Assembly (NCBI GenBank): GCA_027062365.1
Contig: JAMOTK010000065.1
Coordinates: 20,182-84,181, forward strand
Reading direction: 5' to 3'
DNA length: 64,000 nt
Origin: Sulfurovum sp.
GTDB taxonomy: Bacteria; Campylobacterota; Campylobacteria; Campylobacterales; Sulfurovaceae
In this document: positions 54,524 through 64,000 of the stretch, in pieces
Numbering within the stretch: the first letter of the stretch is position 1
Layout: each line of letters opens with the position of its first letter
Notes under the pieces: model-generated
Databases searched by the model: none
What the model saw: only the letters and a program-made list of their open reading frames with translations
Told to the model about the DNA's origin: nothing
Made by a program: the position numbers and the translations under genes

Positions 54524-55972
54524 ATGAATGATTTTTTTATAGCAATAAACCACTTCTTTGAAAGTATCTTACTATTTGATATTTTTTTTGGAGCCATAGA
54601 GGGTACAAAGATGCCATTTATCGTCGCATGGCTCATTGTAGGAGGCGTGTATCTCACCGTTAAGATGGGTTTTATCAATTTCAAAATGCTAGGACATGCA
54701 TTTAAGATAGTCCAAGGTAAATACTCTACCAAAGACGATGTAGGGCAAATCACTCCTTTTCAATCCTTAGCCACGGCACTTTCTGCTACTGTAGGTATAG
54801 GAAATATTGCTATGGTTTCTATCGCCATCACCGTAGGAGGGCCAGGGGCGGCATTTTGGATGATTATCGCAGGTTTTTTAGGAATGACACTCAAATTTAC
54901 CGAAGTGACACTCTCACTCAAACATAGAGAATTTTTACCCGATGGCTCTATTATGGGTGGAGGGATGGAATATCTTTCCAAAGGTCTTGCCAAAAAAGGC
55001 TATGCTACCTTAGGAAAATACCTTGCCATTGTCTTTGCATTTTTTCTTATCATGGGAGCTATTGGAGCTGGAAACACCTTTCAAGTCTCTCAAGCCTTAG
55101 GTGTGATGCAACTGCATCTACCTATCCTCAATGATATGCCTTACCTCTTTGGACTTGCCTTGGCAGGTATTACAGGATTGGTTATCGTAGGAGGTATTAC
55201 GCGTATTGCTCGTGTGGCTGAGAAAATTGTACCTATTATGGTTATCTTCTATCTCTTGATGGTACTATGGGTATTAGGCACACACTTTACAGACATTCCT
55301 CATGCCTTTGGCGTTATTATCTCTGAAGCATTTAATCCTACTTCAGCAGGGGTGGGTATCTTTATGGCGATGGCACAAGGCTTCCAAAGAGCTGTATTTT
55401 CCAATGAAGCAGGTATGGGTTCAGCAGGTATCGCCCATGCCCCAGCCAAGGTCAAGTACCCCGTAAGACAAGGATTGGTTTCTTTGTATGAACCATTTAT
55501 TGATACCGTGGTTATCTGTACCATGACAGCACTTGTCATCGTTATCACTGGTGCATATATGGGTGGCACTCCTGAACTTGATGGATTTATCGCTCTAAAT
55601 CAAGGGGCAGCTATTACTTCTTATGCCTTTGGTTCTGTCGTGTCATGGTTCCCCAATATCTTAGGTTTTGCCATCTTTATGTTTGCATTTTCTACGATGG
55701 TTACATGGTCATACTATGGTGAACGTGCATGGGTCTACCTCTTTGGTTCAAAATCTTCTATCCTTTACAAAATGATATTTTTAAGTTTTATCGTAATTGC
55801 TACAGTGGTCGAGACCAAAACAATGGTAGATTTCTCTTCTATCTTATTTTTAGCACTAGCTATCCCCAATATTTTTGGATTACTACTCTTATCAGGTGAT
55901 GTAAAAATGATGCTCAATGAGTATTTAGAAAAGTTAAAATCAGGAGAACTAGACGCAGAAGTCATCAAATAA
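54524..55972 (+). CDS. Alanine/glycine:cation symporter (AgcS family)
   Basis: 482 residues, about ten helices. Imports alanine or glycine with sodium. The family blocks are FQSLATALSATVGIGNIAMVS (about 85-105), GPGAAFWMIIAGFLGMTLKF, MAQGFQRAVFSNEAGMGSAGIAH and FAFSTMVTWSYYGERAWVYLFG. A GGGAAAAA site precedes the ATG. Stands alone between the tRNA cluster and the convergent purM. Confidence 0.92.
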   Translation: MNDFFIAINHFFESILLFDIFFGAIEGTKMPFIVAWLIVGGVYLTVKMGFINFKMLGHAFKIVQGKYSTKDDVGQITPFQSLATALSATVGIGNIAMVSIAITVGGPGAAFWMIIAGFLGMTLKFTEVTLSLKHREFLPDGSIMGGGMEYLSKGLAKKGYATLGKYLAIVFAFFLIMGAIGAGNTFQVSQALGVMQLHLPILNDMPYLFGLALAGITGLVIVGGITRIARVAEKIVPIMVIFYLLMVLWVLGTHFTDIPHAFGVIISEAFNPTSAGVGIFMAMAQGFQRAVFSNEAGMGSAGIAHAPAKVKYPVRQGLVSLYEPFIDTVVICTMTALVIVITGAYMGGTPELDGFIALNQGAAITSYAFGSVVSWFPNILGFAIFMFAFSTMVTWSYYGERAWVYLFGSKSSILYKMIFLSFIVIATVVETKTMVDFSSILFLALAIPNIFGLLLLSGDVKMMLNEYLEKLKSGELDAEVIK

Positions 55973-56073
55973 GGAAAAAAATGGAAACGTCATGGATTGT
56001 AATAAAAGAAACACTCCTCCCAATCCTCTTGGGAGACAGTGGGAGTGATGACTAAAGGTGTATCAAGACGGTT

Positions 56074-57069
56074 TTAAACCATCTCCACACCCTTCTCACC
56101 CTCTTCAAGATGACCAATAACATAGCCGTCTGTGTTATCTAAAACGCTTTGTAAGTTTTCTTCTTCTACGACCCATACCATGCCTACGCCCATGTTGAAG
56201 GCTCTAAACATCTCTTCTTCGTCTACATATTGCGCCATAAATTCAAAGATAGGTAAGATGCGAATATCGTCTTTTTTGACGATAGCACGAATACCCTCAG
56301 GCAAAACACGAGGAAGGTTCTCTACGATACCTCCTCCTGTAATATGTGCTAAAGCTGTGACTTTGTCTTGATTGGCTTTGTACTCTTTGACGTAGATACG
56401 TGTAGGCTCTAAAAGTGTGTCTACCAATGGTTTGCCTTCAAATTCGGTCTCTAGGCTCATTCCTAATTTATCAAAAAAGAGTTTTCTCACCAAAGAATAA
56501 CCGTTTGAATGCACACCAGAACTAGGCATTGCCACGAGGATTTGCCCTGCTTTGACATTGGCTACCATGTCCATCTTAGAACGTTCAGCAATCCCTACAG
56601 CAAACCCAGCGAGGTCAAAATCGTCTTCGCTGTACATACCTGGCATTTCTGCTGTTTCACCACCGACCAAGGCACATTCGCTTCGTCTACAACCCTCTGC
56701 TATCCCTGCGACTACGTCTTTGGCATTTTGAGGCAAAAGTTTACCCGTGGCATAATAATCCAAGAAAAACATCGGCGTACCATTGTTACAAATAAGGTCA
56801 TTAACACACATTGCTACGAGGTCAATCCCCACAGTATCAAGCCTACCACTCTCTATGGCAATACGCAATTTCGTCCCCACACCATCAGTCGCAGACAAAA
56901 TCACTGGCTCTTTGTAGCCAGTAGGCAAGGCATACGCCCCAGCAAAAGACCCAATGCCACCGATAACATTTTTATCAAAAGTAGATTTAACATCTTCTTT
57001 AATGGCTTCTACAAATTCATTCCCTGCGTCTATATCGACCCCTGCGTCTTTATATGAAATATTTGACAT
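56074..57069 (-). CDS. purM: Phosphoribosylformylglycinamidine cyclo-ligase
   Basis: 331 residues. Makes aminoimidazole ribonucleotide in purine synthesis. SYKDAGVDIDAGNEFVEAIK is the characteristic N-terminus, GVGTKLRIAIESGRLDTVGI and DLICNNGTPMFFLDYYATGK the ATP/substrate blocks, and HITGGGIVENLPRVLP lies near the C-terminus. It follows the DUF2892 gene after five bases on the minus strand. Confidence 0.95.
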   Translation of the reverse strand: MSNISYKDAGVDIDAGNEFVEAIKEDVKSTFDKNVIGGIGSFAGAYALPTGYKEPVILSATDGVGTKLRIAIESGRLDTVGIDLVAMCVNDLICNNGTPMFFLDYYATGKLLPQNAKDVVAGIAEGCRRSECALVGGETAEMPGMYSEDDFDLAGFAVGIAERSKMDMVANVKAGQILVAMPSSGVHSNGYSLVRKLFFDKLGMSLETEFEGKPLVDTLLEPTRIYVKEYKANQDKVTALAHITGGGIVENLPRVLPEGIRAIVKKDDIRILPIFEFMAQYVDEEEMFRAFNMGVGMVWVVEEENLQSVLDNTDGYVIGHLEEGEKGVEMV

Positions 57070-57074
57070 TTAGT

Positions 57075-57305
57075 TTATCCTTTATTGCGTGGTTCTTCAC
57101 ATGATGGGAAGATTTTTTTGAGTATTAATAATCCTGGGCAAAAACCTGTAAGTCCTGCGATGACAAGCATGACCATCATTCCAAATTGTAAAAGAAAAGC
57201 CAATTGAAGCATGAGTGCTTCTCCACTTATCCCACTTGCTGTTAATCCCATGATAATTCCTAGAATACTCGCTTGTATTAAACGCTGTATTTTTTCAGCA
57301 CACAT
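57075..57305 (-). CDS. DUF2892-like small membrane protein
   Basis: 76 residues with two hydrophobic segments (about 12-28 and 33-55). GLTGFCPGLLILKKIF matches the LTGxCPxxxxL signature of DUF2892, the membrane part often joined to rhodanese domains (as in YgaP). Here it stands alone. Possibly linked to sulfur transport; unproven. Confidence 0.78.
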   Translation of the reverse strand: MCAEKIQRLIQASILGIIMGLTASGISGEALMLQLAFLLQFGMMVMLVIAGLTGFCPGLLILKKIFPSCEEPRNKG

Positions 57306-57379
57306 GTAAAATCCTTATAAAAAATTGTGTGTATTATAGCTAAATATAACTTTTTAACTTAGGTCTATGGTACAAGATA

Positions 57380-57868
57380 CTACTTTGGTACTTTCTTTCT
57401 CATTTTCACACGTTGTAAATGGGTTAGGGCTATCGCCATAGCATCGGTAATATCTAAGGGCTTTATCTCTTTTTTGATGCCATACAGACGTTTGACCATA
57501 AAAGCGACTTGTTCTTTGGTGGCTTTGCCATTGCCTGTCACTGCCTTTTTGACTTGTAATGCTGTGTATTCGTGAAAAAATCCTACCTCTTGGAGTATTT
57601 TGAGACAGAGTGCTCCTCTAAACTGTGCTAGTTTTATCACAGACTTAGGATTGAAGGCAAAAAATATATCTTCTATGGCGACTTCATCAATGCTATGCTT
57701 TTTCAAAATAATATCAATACCTTCTACCATTTCTACCATTTGAGCTTGTAAATCTTTCTCTTTCATTTTCACTAATCCTGCTTCCACAAGTGAAAACTTT
57801 ACACCATCCCAAAATATGATGCAATAGCCTAAATTACGGCTTCCTGGGTCTATTCCTAATATATTCAT
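57380..57868 (-). CDS. ruvC: Crossover junction endodeoxyribonuclease RuvC
   Basis: 162 residues. Resolves Holliday junctions. The N-terminus [16 protein letters not shown] holds catalytic Asp7, [20 protein letters not shown] holds Glu, and the C-terminal region [14 protein letters not shown] holds the two further acidic/His residues. Transcribed away from dnaA; the shared gap carries DnaA boxes, as in related species. Confidence 0.95.
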   Translation of the reverse strand: MNILGIDPGSRNLGYCIIFWDGVKFSLVEAGLVKMKEKDLQAQMVEMVEGIDIILKKHSIDEVAIEDIFFAFNPKSVIKLAQFRGALCLKILQEVGFFHEYTALQVKKAVTGNGKATKEQVAFMVKRLYGIKKEIKPLDITDAMAIALTHLQRVKMRKKVPK

Positions 57869-58024
57869 TCACACCTTTGTTCACATAGTGAATAAAACTA
57901 TTCAACTCTGTTTAATAACGCTATTTTAGCTTAAATAGGCTAAAATGTCATAAGTTATTCACATTTAGGTTTTAAATTGTGAAATGGTTATTTTAGCTAC
58001 AAAAGCATGAAAGGCTTCATTCAG
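57869..58024. other. Replication origin, dnaA-proximal part (oriC1): DnaA boxes
   Basis: The ruvC-dnaA gap contains TTGTTCACA at 57877-57885, AGTGAATAA at 57887-57895 (TTATTCACT on minus) and the perfect TTATTCACA at 57955-57963, plus GTGAA at about 57980. A hairpin, ATTTTAGC at 57923-57930 with GCTAAAAT at 57939-57946, lies between. DnaA-box clusters on both sides of dnaA define bipartite origins known from Helicobacter and other Campylobacterota. Confidence 0.7.
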
Positions 58025-59356
58025 ATGAATATAGGACAAAAAGTACTTTTTGAACTCAAAAAAGAGATTTCAGAAATTGAATATGAACGATATATTAAAA
58101 AACTTGTTTATGACACTAAAAATTCCCGTTCTAATATTGTCTATTATACTGCTCCAAATATGATTATTGCAAAATGGATAAAGAGTAAATACGCAGATAA
58201 AATTGCACATCTTTTTGAATTACACAATGAAGTCAAGCCTGATATTAAAATTAATGTGAATAAAGGTGAACAAGTTATTTCCAATAGAGTAGTCAAACAA
58301 CATTTAGAAAAACAGAATTCAAAAAGCACCTATCTAAACCCCTCACTGACATTTGAAAGTTTTATTGTAGGCAATTCCAACCAATTTGCCTATACTACAT
58401 CCAAGTCTGTAGCAGAAAAACCAGGGAAACAATACAATCCTCTTTTTATCTATGGAGGCGTAGGACTAGGAAAGACCCATTTACTTCAAGCCATTGGAAA
58501 CTATCATATAGAACTAGGTAAAACCGTGATATATACCACGCTTGAACAATTTATGAACTCCTTTACCTCTCATCTACGCTCTCAAACCATGGATAGGTTT
58601 AGAGATAAATTTAGAGAGTGTGATTTGCTTCTTATTGATGATATACAGTTTTTAAGTAGAAAAGAGCAAACCCAAGAAGAGTTTTTTCACACCTTTAATG
58701 AACTCTATAATGCCAATAAACAGATAGTCATGACAGCTGATAGAGCACCCAATAAAATAGCAGGACTTGTAGACAGGCTTCGTACACGCTTTGAATGGGG
58801 ACTCATGGCAGATATTCAACCTCCTGGACTTGAAACCAAAATTGCTATTATCCAAAAGAAATGTGAGCTTGATGGTATTCACTTAGACAATGAAATCGTC
58901 AATTTTATCGCTACAAATATGGGTGATAACATTAGAGAAATAGAAGGCACTATCATCAAACTCAATGCTTTGTCTTCTATGCTCAATCAACAAATTACAC
59001 TAGATTTTGCACAAAATGCCATTAAAGACCAACTCAAAGAGAAAAAAGAAAATATTACTATTGATGACATACTTAAATTGGTATCTAAAGAACTCAATAT
59101 CAAACCCTCTGATATACGCTCTAAAAAACGTACAAAAAATGTAGTCAATGCAAGAAGAATCTCTATCTATCTTGCTAGAAGTCTTACTCCTAATTCTATG
59201 CCCCAAATTGCTATGTATTTTGGGATGAAAGACCATACAGCTATTTCACATGCTATGAAAAAAATAAATGAAATTATAGAAAATGATGAAAATTTTAAAG
59301 TACTCCTTGAAGAACTTTCTAATAAAGTACATAGCTATACACAAAATGGTCTATAG
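58025..59356 (+). CDS. dnaA: Chromosomal replication initiator protein DnaA
   Basis: About 443 residues from the ATG at 58025 (MNIGQKVLFELKKEISEIEY), which aligns with relatives and has AAAGG about ten bases upstream; an ATG at 58007 would add six. N-terminal DnaB/HobA-binding domain to about 85, AAA+ domain with Walker A GGVGLGKTH (about 144) and Walker B LLIDDIQFL, and C-terminal DNA-binding domain with MKDHTAISHAMKKI, the box-recognising helix. Binds the boxes on both flanks to open the origin. Confidence 0.96.
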   Translation: MNIGQKVLFELKKEISEIEYERYIKKLVYDTKNSRSNIVYYTAPNMIIAKWIKSKYADKIAHLFELHNEVKPDIKINVNKGEQVISNRVVKQHLEKQNSKSTYLNPSLTFESFIVGNSNQFAYTTSKSVAEKPGKQYNPLFIYGGVGLGKTHLLQAIGNYHIELGKTVIYTTLEQFMNSFTSHLRSQTMDRFRDKFRECDLLLIDDIQFLSRKEQTQEEFFHTFNELYNANKQIVMTADRAPNKIAGLVDRLRTRFEWGLMADIQPPGLETKIAIIQKKCELDGIHLDNEIVNFIATNMGDNIREIEGTIIKLNALSSMLNQQITLDFAQNAIKDQLKEKKENITIDDILKLVSKELNIKPSDIRSKKRTKNVVNARRISIYLARSLTPNSMPQIAMYFGMKDHTAISHAMKKINEIIENDENFKVLLEELSNKVHSYTQNGL

Positions 59357-59523
59357 AAACTTGAATAAAAAAAAGATATAATTTTAAAAGTGAATAAATG
59401 TGAATAGTCAAAAGTACTTTGATACACTCACAAACAATGGTAACAAAGGCAGTAGAGTAGTTTTTCACACTTTCATGAAGAACTACTACTATCTACTAAT
59501 ATTATTAAAATTAAGGACAAACT
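59357..59523. other. Replication origin, dnaA-dnaN gap (oriC2): DnaA boxes and TAG repeat
   Basis: Minus-strand DnaA boxes lie at 59389-59398 (complement of TTTATTCACT) and 59399-59406 (TATTCACA), with TTTTCACA at 59462-59469. Next to them the minus strand at 59483-59498 reads TAGTAGATAGTAGTAG, a run of TAG triplets like the DnaA-trio that DnaA uses to load on single strands. An AT-rich stretch (59498-59512) follows as a likely unwinding region. The function is inferred from position and motif. Confidence 0.62.
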
Positions 59524-60591
59524 ATGAAGATAAAAGCACAAAAGCAAATTATAGAATCTATACTAATTAATTTGCAAGCTTTTTTAGAAAAAAAAGATGC
59601 AAGTCAAATTACTTCACATATACTCTTTAATAGCCAAAATGATAAATGTATTATTAAAGCAACTGACTCAGAAATTGGTTTGGAAATTGTTACTGATAAT
59701 ATACTGATAGAAGAAGAAGGTTCTTTTACAGCCCATGGTAAAAAACTTTTAGATATTATACGTATTTTAAAAGAAGATGAAATTACATTAGAACTTATTA
59801 ATGATATACTCATTATTAAACAAAAACACTCTAAATTTAAATTACCTATTTTTGACCCTAATTCTTTTCCAACTTTTCCAACTATAGAAAATAAACCTCA
59901 AATTTCATTGGATTCATTGAATCTTATACAAAATCTCAAAAAAATATCTCCTGCTATAGATACCAATAATCCAAAGTTTGAACTTAATGGTGCATTAATC
60001 AATATAAAGCATGATAGTACAGATTTAGTAAGTACCGATACCCGAAGATTAGCCATTGCTTCTATCGCTGGAGAAAATCAAAATGAACTTTCGTTAATCG
60101 TACCTAAAAAAGCTATTTTAGAAATACAAAAACTTTTTTTAGATGATATAAATATTTATTATGATGAAACCAATCTTATTATTACCAATCAAAATTATTT
60201 TTTCTTTACACGTTTAATTAATGGAAAATTTCCTGATTATCAACGTATTATTCCTACTAATACCAAGTATAAAATTATTTTGCCTAAAAAAGAGATGATA
60301 GATTCTATTAAAATGATTACCACTATTTCCCAAGAGATTAAAATGACTTTTAATCCTCATAGTATTCTCTTTAAATCATTAAGTGCAGACAATGTAGAAG
60401 CTAAAACAGAACTAGAAATTGATACAGGATTATCTGAAAAATTTGAAATATCATTTAACAGTAAATATATATTAGATTTTATTTCTCAAACCAATAACAA
60501 TACATTTACTATTGAAATAAATGAACCTTCTTTGCCTTTTATCGTAAAAGATGATAATTTTATTACAATTATTATGCCCATTGTTGCATAA
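59524..60591 (+). CDS. dnaN: DNA polymerase III beta sliding clamp
   Basis: 355 residues. Forms the homodimeric ring that tethers polymerase III. Three clamp domains of about 120 residues; [12 protein letters not shown] and [12 protein letters not shown] are conserved blocks, and the C-terminal [17 protein letters not shown] matches the peptide-binding region with the final MPxR-type end, here IIMPIVA. Follows dnaA by 167 bases. Confidence 0.95.
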   Translation: MKIKAQKQIIESILINLQAFLEKKDASQITSHILFNSQNDKCIIKATDSEIGLEIVTDNILIEEEGSFTAHGKKLLDIIRILKEDEITLELINDILIIKQKHSKFKLPIFDPNSFPTFPTIENKPQISLDSLNLIQNLKKISPAIDTNNPKFELNGALINIKHDSTDLVSTDTRRLAIASIAGENQNELSLIVPKKAILEIQKLFLDDINIYYDETNLIITNQNYFFFTRLINGKFPDYQRIIPTNTKYKIILPKKEMIDSIKMITTISQEIKMTFNPHSILFKSLSADNVEAKTELEIDTGLSEKFEISFNSKYILDFISQTNNNTFTIEINEPSLPFIVKDDNFITIIMPIVA

Positions 60592-60608
60592 AAAAGGAAA
60601 AATATACT

Positions 60609-62240
60609 ATGAGTCAAAATAAAACAAAATATATTTTTGTTACAGGTGGAGTACTTTCTTCTTTAGGAAAAGGTATAACAGCAGCCAGTGTAGGTACATT
60701 ACTCAAACATACAGGATTAAGAGTAGGTGTTTTAAAATTAGACCCTTATATCAATGTCGATCCAGGAACAATGTCTCCTTTAGAGCATGGTGAAGTATTT
60801 GTAACCAAAGATGGTGCAGAAACAGATTTAGATTTAGGTCATTATGAACGATTTTTAGATACATCACTCACCCAAAATAATAACTTTACAACAGGATTAG
60901 TCTATAAAACTGTCATAGAAAATGAACGTAAAGGTAAATACTTAGGTAAAACCATACAAGTAGTCCCTCATATTGTTAATGAAATAAAAGAACGTATTAT
61001 CAAAGCAGGGGAAAGTAAAGAAATACTTATCGTAGAGTTAGGTGGTACTACAGGAGATATAGAAGGTTTACCTTTTTTAGAAACCATTAGACAAATGAAA
61101 CATGAATTAGGCAAAAAATTTGTGATGAATATCCATGTGACACTTTTACCTTATATCAAAGCAGCTGGAGAGCTAAAAACCAAACCAACACAACACTCAG
61201 TACAAGAATTAAGACGTATAGGTATCGCGCCTCATATGCTAGTATTAAGAGCTGAAGTACCTGTGACCAATGATATTAAACGTAAAATTGCCTATGCTTG
61301 TGATGTAGAAGAAGATTCTATCATCGTAGCAGAAGATGCAGCCACTATCTACAAAGTACCTCTTAACTTTTTAACACAAGATATGCTTACTCCTATTTGT
61401 AAACAATTAGAATTAAGTAACACTGTACCTAAAATGGATACATGGAATCTTTTAGTCAATAAAATTATCAATCCAAGCCATGAAATAAAAATTGCATTTG
61501 TTGGTAAATATTTGGATTTAAAAGAATCTTATAAATCTTTGACTGAGTCACTCATTCACGCAGGAGCACATTTAGATACCAAAATCAATATTTTGTGGGT
61601 AGATTCTGAAAAAGTAGAAGATGATGGTGCTGAAAAATATCTCAATAATTGTGATGGTATATTGGTTGCTGGTGGATTTGGAGAGCGTGGTGTAGAAGGT
61701 AAAATAGCATCTATTCAATATGCTAGAGAAAACAAGATACCTTTCCTTGGTATCTGTTTGGGTATGCAATTAGCAATGGTAGAATTTGCACGTAATGTAC
61801 TACATTTAGAAGATGCAAACTCCATAGAATTTAATGCAAATACTTCAGCACCTATTGTCTATCTTATCGATGAGTTTATCGATGCATTGGGTTCAAAACA
61901 GATAAGAACCTCCACTACAGCAATGGGTGGAACACTAAGACTTGGTGAATATGAATGTGAAACAAAAGAAGGCTCTCATCTAAGAGAAGCTTATGATGCA
62001 ACGCTTATCTTTGAGAGACACAGACATAGATATGAAGCCAATCCCAAATATAGAGCAGATTTTGAAGCCAATGGCTTAGAGATTACAGGTGAATCACATG
62101 GGCTTATTGAAGCTGTTGAAGTCAGTGACCATCCATGGTTTTTGGGCGTACAATTTCATCCAGAATTTACTTCACGCCTTCAATCAGTCAATCCTACTAT
62201 TTTGGCGTTTGCTTCAGCTTCACAACAGCATAAAAAATAG
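60609..62240 (+). CDS. pyrG: CTP synthase
   Basis: 543 residues, full length. Amidates UTP with glutamine. The synthase domain starts [20 protein letters not shown] (ATP loop) and has [20 protein letters not shown]; the glutaminase domain (after about 295) has [12 protein letters not shown] with the catalytic Cys and FHPEF with the catalytic His. AAGGAAAAA precedes the ATG. Its stop abuts recJ directly. Confidence 0.97.
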   Translation: MSQNKTKYIFVTGGVLSSLGKGITAASVGTLLKHTGLRVGVLKLDPYINVDPGTMSPLEHGEVFVTKDGAETDLDLGHYERFLDTSLTQNNNFTTGLVYKTVIENERKGKYLGKTIQVVPHIVNEIKERIIKAGESKEILIVELGGTTGDIEGLPFLETIRQMKHELGKKFVMNIHVTLLPYIKAAGELKTKPTQHSVQELRRIGIAPHMLVLRAEVPVTNDIKRKIAYACDVEEDSIIVAEDAATIYKVPLNFLTQDMLTPICKQLELSNTVPKMDTWNLLVNKIINPSHEIKIAFVGKYLDLKESYKSLTESLIHAGAHLDTKINILWVDSEKVEDDGAEKYLNNCDGILVAGGFGERGVEGKIASIQYARENKIPFLGICLGMQLAMVEFARNVLHLEDANSIEFNANTSAPIVYLIDEFIDALGSKQIRTSTTAMGGTLRLGEYECETKEGSHLREAYDATLIFERHRHRYEANPKYRADFEANGLEITGESHGLIEAVEVSDHPWFLGVQFHPEFTSRLQSVNPTILAFASASQQHKK

Positions 62241-63824
62241 ATGTATCCCTCTTTAAAGCTAAAAAATTTAGAAAAGCTACTAAAAGAGCGTTTTAAAGAG
62301 GGGTTTCTCTCTCTAAAAGACCTTCCTCACCCTTCAACATTTAAAGATATGGATAAGGCTACTAAGCGTATTATCTTTGCGATAGAGCAAAAAGAAAAGA
62401 TTACAATTATTGGTGATTATGATGTAGATGGTGTCACTTCTACTACCCTTATGAAACTCTTTTTTGAAGAGATAGACTACCCCATAGAGTGGATTATCCC
62501 CAATCGTTTTAAAGATGGGTATGGACTCTCGGCAAATATCATCCCACGTATTTTAGGGACAGATTTAGCCATCACAGTAGACAATGGTATCTCTGCCATT
62601 TATGCTGCAAAATTGTGTAAAGAAGAGGGCATAGAACTGATTATCACAGACCACCATCTCTTAGCTCCAGAACTACCAGAATGTTTTGCTATTATTGACC
62701 AAAAGCAAGAAGCATGTACCTTTCCCTACTCTGAAGTATGTGGGGCTCAAATAGCGTGGTATCTCATCGCTTCACTAAAAAATGCACTTAATATCAAAAT
62801 CAATATGATGTCTTATATGGAACTCACAGCCATTGCTATCATCGCCGATATGATGCCACTTCAACATATCAATAGAGCCATGGTAGAAGCAGGGATAAAA
62901 GCTTTAAATAAAAGCAAAAGACCTGCCATTAGAGCTTTTTTGGAACACTCTAAAAAAGAGAGTCTCAACGCAGAAGATATAGGCTTTTTTTTAGCACCAC
63001 TACTCAATGCAGCAGGACGTATGGAAGATGCTTCTTATTCGGTAGATTTTTTGGCTTCTACCAATATTTATGATGCTAGAGTAAGACTAGAACGCCTTAT
63101 AGACTTCAATACACTTAGAAAATTTACAGAACAAGACATCACAAATAAAGCCCTCTTACAAGTCAATCTTGATGATGAAGTAATCGTGGTAGAGGGAAAA
63201 GATTGGCATGAAGGTGTGGTAGGTATCGTCGCTGCTAGAGTCTCTAGGCATTATGAAAAGCCATGTATCGTACTAAGTAATAATGACAAAGGCATACTCA
63301 AAGGATCAGGCAGAAGCTTTGGTTCATGTGACTTATTTGCTATCACAGATGCCTGTAGAGAGCATTTAGAGAAGTTTGGAGGACACCAAGCAGCCATTGG
63401 GCTGTCTTTAAAAGAAAATGCATTAGAAGCCTTTAAAACACAACTTCAAAAAAATTATAAACAAGGCAATTACATTAAAGAAGAAAAAGACCCAACTATC
63501 GTAGGTATCTTAGCCTTTGAGGACATCTCTTTTGAGCTTACTTCTTTAGTCAAACAGTACGAACCCTATGGACAAGGTAATCCCACCCCAAAATATCTCT
63601 CACAAAATGTAGAAATCCTCCAAGCCGATACCATGGGCAAAGAGGGCGAACATTTACGCTTTAGTTTTATGCAAAATGGCATTATCATGCAAGGTGTCAA
63701 ATTTAAAACCAAAGAAGTTTTTCACATAGGCACACAAACCGACATCACCTACACCCTCAACGAAAATCATTTTAGAGGCAACGTCACCTTACAATTGATG
63801 ATTGATAAGGTGATTTGTACGTAA
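62241..63824 (+). CDS. recJ: Single-stranded-DNA-specific exonuclease RecJ
   Basis: 527 residues. A 5'-3' ssDNA exonuclease of recombination and mismatch repair. DHH motifs: GDYDVDGVTSTTL (about 60-72), ITDHHLLAPELP (about 134-145) and, in the DHHA1 domain, GFGGHQAAIG-like KFGGHQAAIG and SGRSFGSCDLF. Begins at the base after the pyrG stop with no separate ribosome site, so translation is probably coupled. Confidence 0.95.
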   Translation: MYPSLKLKNLEKLLKERFKEGFLSLKDLPHPSTFKDMDKATKRIIFAIEQKEKITIIGDYDVDGVTSTTLMKLFFEEIDYPIEWIIPNRFKDGYGLSANIIPRILGTDLAITVDNGISAIYAAKLCKEEGIELIITDHHLLAPELPECFAIIDQKQEACTFPYSEVCGAQIAWYLIASLKNALNIKINMMSYMELTAIAIIADMMPLQHINRAMVEAGIKALNKSKRPAIRAFLEHSKKESLNAEDIGFFLAPLLNAAGRMEDASYSVDFLASTNIYDARVRLERLIDFNTLRKFTEQDITNKALLQVNLDDEVIVVEGKDWHEGVVGIVAARVSRHYEKPCIVLSNNDKGILKGSGRSFGSCDLFAITDACREHLEKFGGHQAAIGLSLKENALEAFKTQLQKNYKQGNYIKEEKDPTIVGILAFEDISFELTSLVKQYEPYGQGNPTPKYLSQNVEILQADTMGKEGEHLRFSFMQNGIIMQGVKFKTKEVFHIGTQTDITYTLNENHFRGNVTLQLMIDKVICT

Positions 63825-63853
63825 GGGATATTTAGGAATGCCGTTTTGATTTT

Positions 63854-64000
63854 ATGCTATCTCAGACACTTATTGATGCACTAGCAAAAAAAGTAGGAAC
63901 ATTGACGATAGAGAAAGAGTGGCTTGAGGGAAAGCTCGTAAGCTTGGACTTATCAATTAAAAGAGAGATGATTGATAGCCAAGCTGATAATAAAGTGTCA
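63854..64000 (+). pseudogene. IS3-type transposase fragment, truncated at 5' side and cut by window edge
   Basis: Forty-nine codons from ATG at 63854 to the edge: MLSQTLIDALAKKVGTLTIE then KEWLEGKLVSLDLSIKREMI. This is the end of IS3-family OrfA, where a leucine-zipper (K(V/I)GxLxxExxWLxxKL) precedes the OrfB start. The usual helix-turn-helix first half is missing: an in-frame stop lies just upstream at 63833 and recJ ends at 63824. The element was therefore 5'-deleted next to recJ. Whether OrfB is intact cannot be seen. Confidence 0.6.

Noticed and set aside
55981..56055. A 24-codon frame after the AgcS gene (METSWIVIKE...)
   Set aside because: It overlaps a hairpin (CTCCCAA/TTGGGAG at 56017-56035), lacks a membrane segment like those of known small transporter subunits, and has no sign of conservation that can be judged here.
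56509..57057. 182-codon plus-strand frame opposite purM
   Set aside because: It lies wholly inside purM, and its composition is that of a shadow frame.

Overview
The window is AT-rich chromosomal DNA from a member of the Campylobacterota (formerly Epsilonproteobacteria), probably a free-living Sulfurovum/Sulfurimonas-type relative. Pointers are the ruvC-dnaA-dnaN order with DnaA-box clusters on both sides of dnaA, a pglB-type oligosaccharyltransferase, a pseudaminic acid pathway, a malate:quinone oxidoreductase of the Helicobacter/Campylobacter kind and an eIF1-like SUI1 protein beside fabI. The genus is an inference; no rRNA is present.

Layout. 1-4 kb: a cut LysR regulator divergent from a YeiH-type exporter, a YdjM-like membrane protein and a periplasmic L,D-transpeptidase. 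4-13.4 kb: a secreted DUF302-like protein, then tig, clpP, def, an iron-uptake pair feoB-feoA behind an exact 7-1-7 Fur box, a second L,D-transpeptidase, coaE and dapF. 13.4-20.3 kb: an ISL3 transposase remnant, nrdB, a nitrilase-fold hydrolase, pcm, a ChaA-type antiporter and a large AsmA-like protein.

20.4-43.8 kb is a nearly unbroken plus-strand glycan locus. It opens with fcl and pseB-pseC, continues with an aldo/keto reductase, an SpsF-type cytidylyltransferase, a class III aminotransferase, a pseG-pseH fusion and pseI (CMP-nonulosonic acid supply). Next come two capsule-type transferases, methyltransferases, a PhyH-like dioxygenase, an ABC flippase, a hexapeptide acyltransferase and GT2/GT4 glycosyltransferases. 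It ends with a 4-ketosugar reductase-like SDR, the STT3/PglB oligosaccharyltransferase and a WecA-type initiating phosphotransferase. Read together this is a general N-glycosylation locus building a nonulosonate-bearing, decorated glycan on undecaprenyl phosphate.

43.8-49.9 kb: a ComEA-like protein, gltX, a glycosyltransferase, mqo, convergent fabI/SUI1 and a single-domain asparaginase. 49.95-53.81 kb: a 3,855-bp integrative element inserted at the 3' end of tRNA-Leu(UAG), bounded by an exact 27-bp direct repeat. It carries a tyrosine integrase, a PemK/MazF-type toxin without a visible antitoxin, a minus-strand pair of unknown proteins (one with a single membrane helix) and further small unknown genes. 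It is the most likely place for an undescribed system. Five tRNA genes (Leu, Arg, Arg, His, Pro) follow.

54.5-64 kb: an AgcS-type alanine/glycine symporter, purM, a DUF2892 protein and ruvC on the minus strand, then the origin with dnaA, dnaN, pyrG, recJ and a 5'-truncated IS3-type transposase fragment at the window edge.
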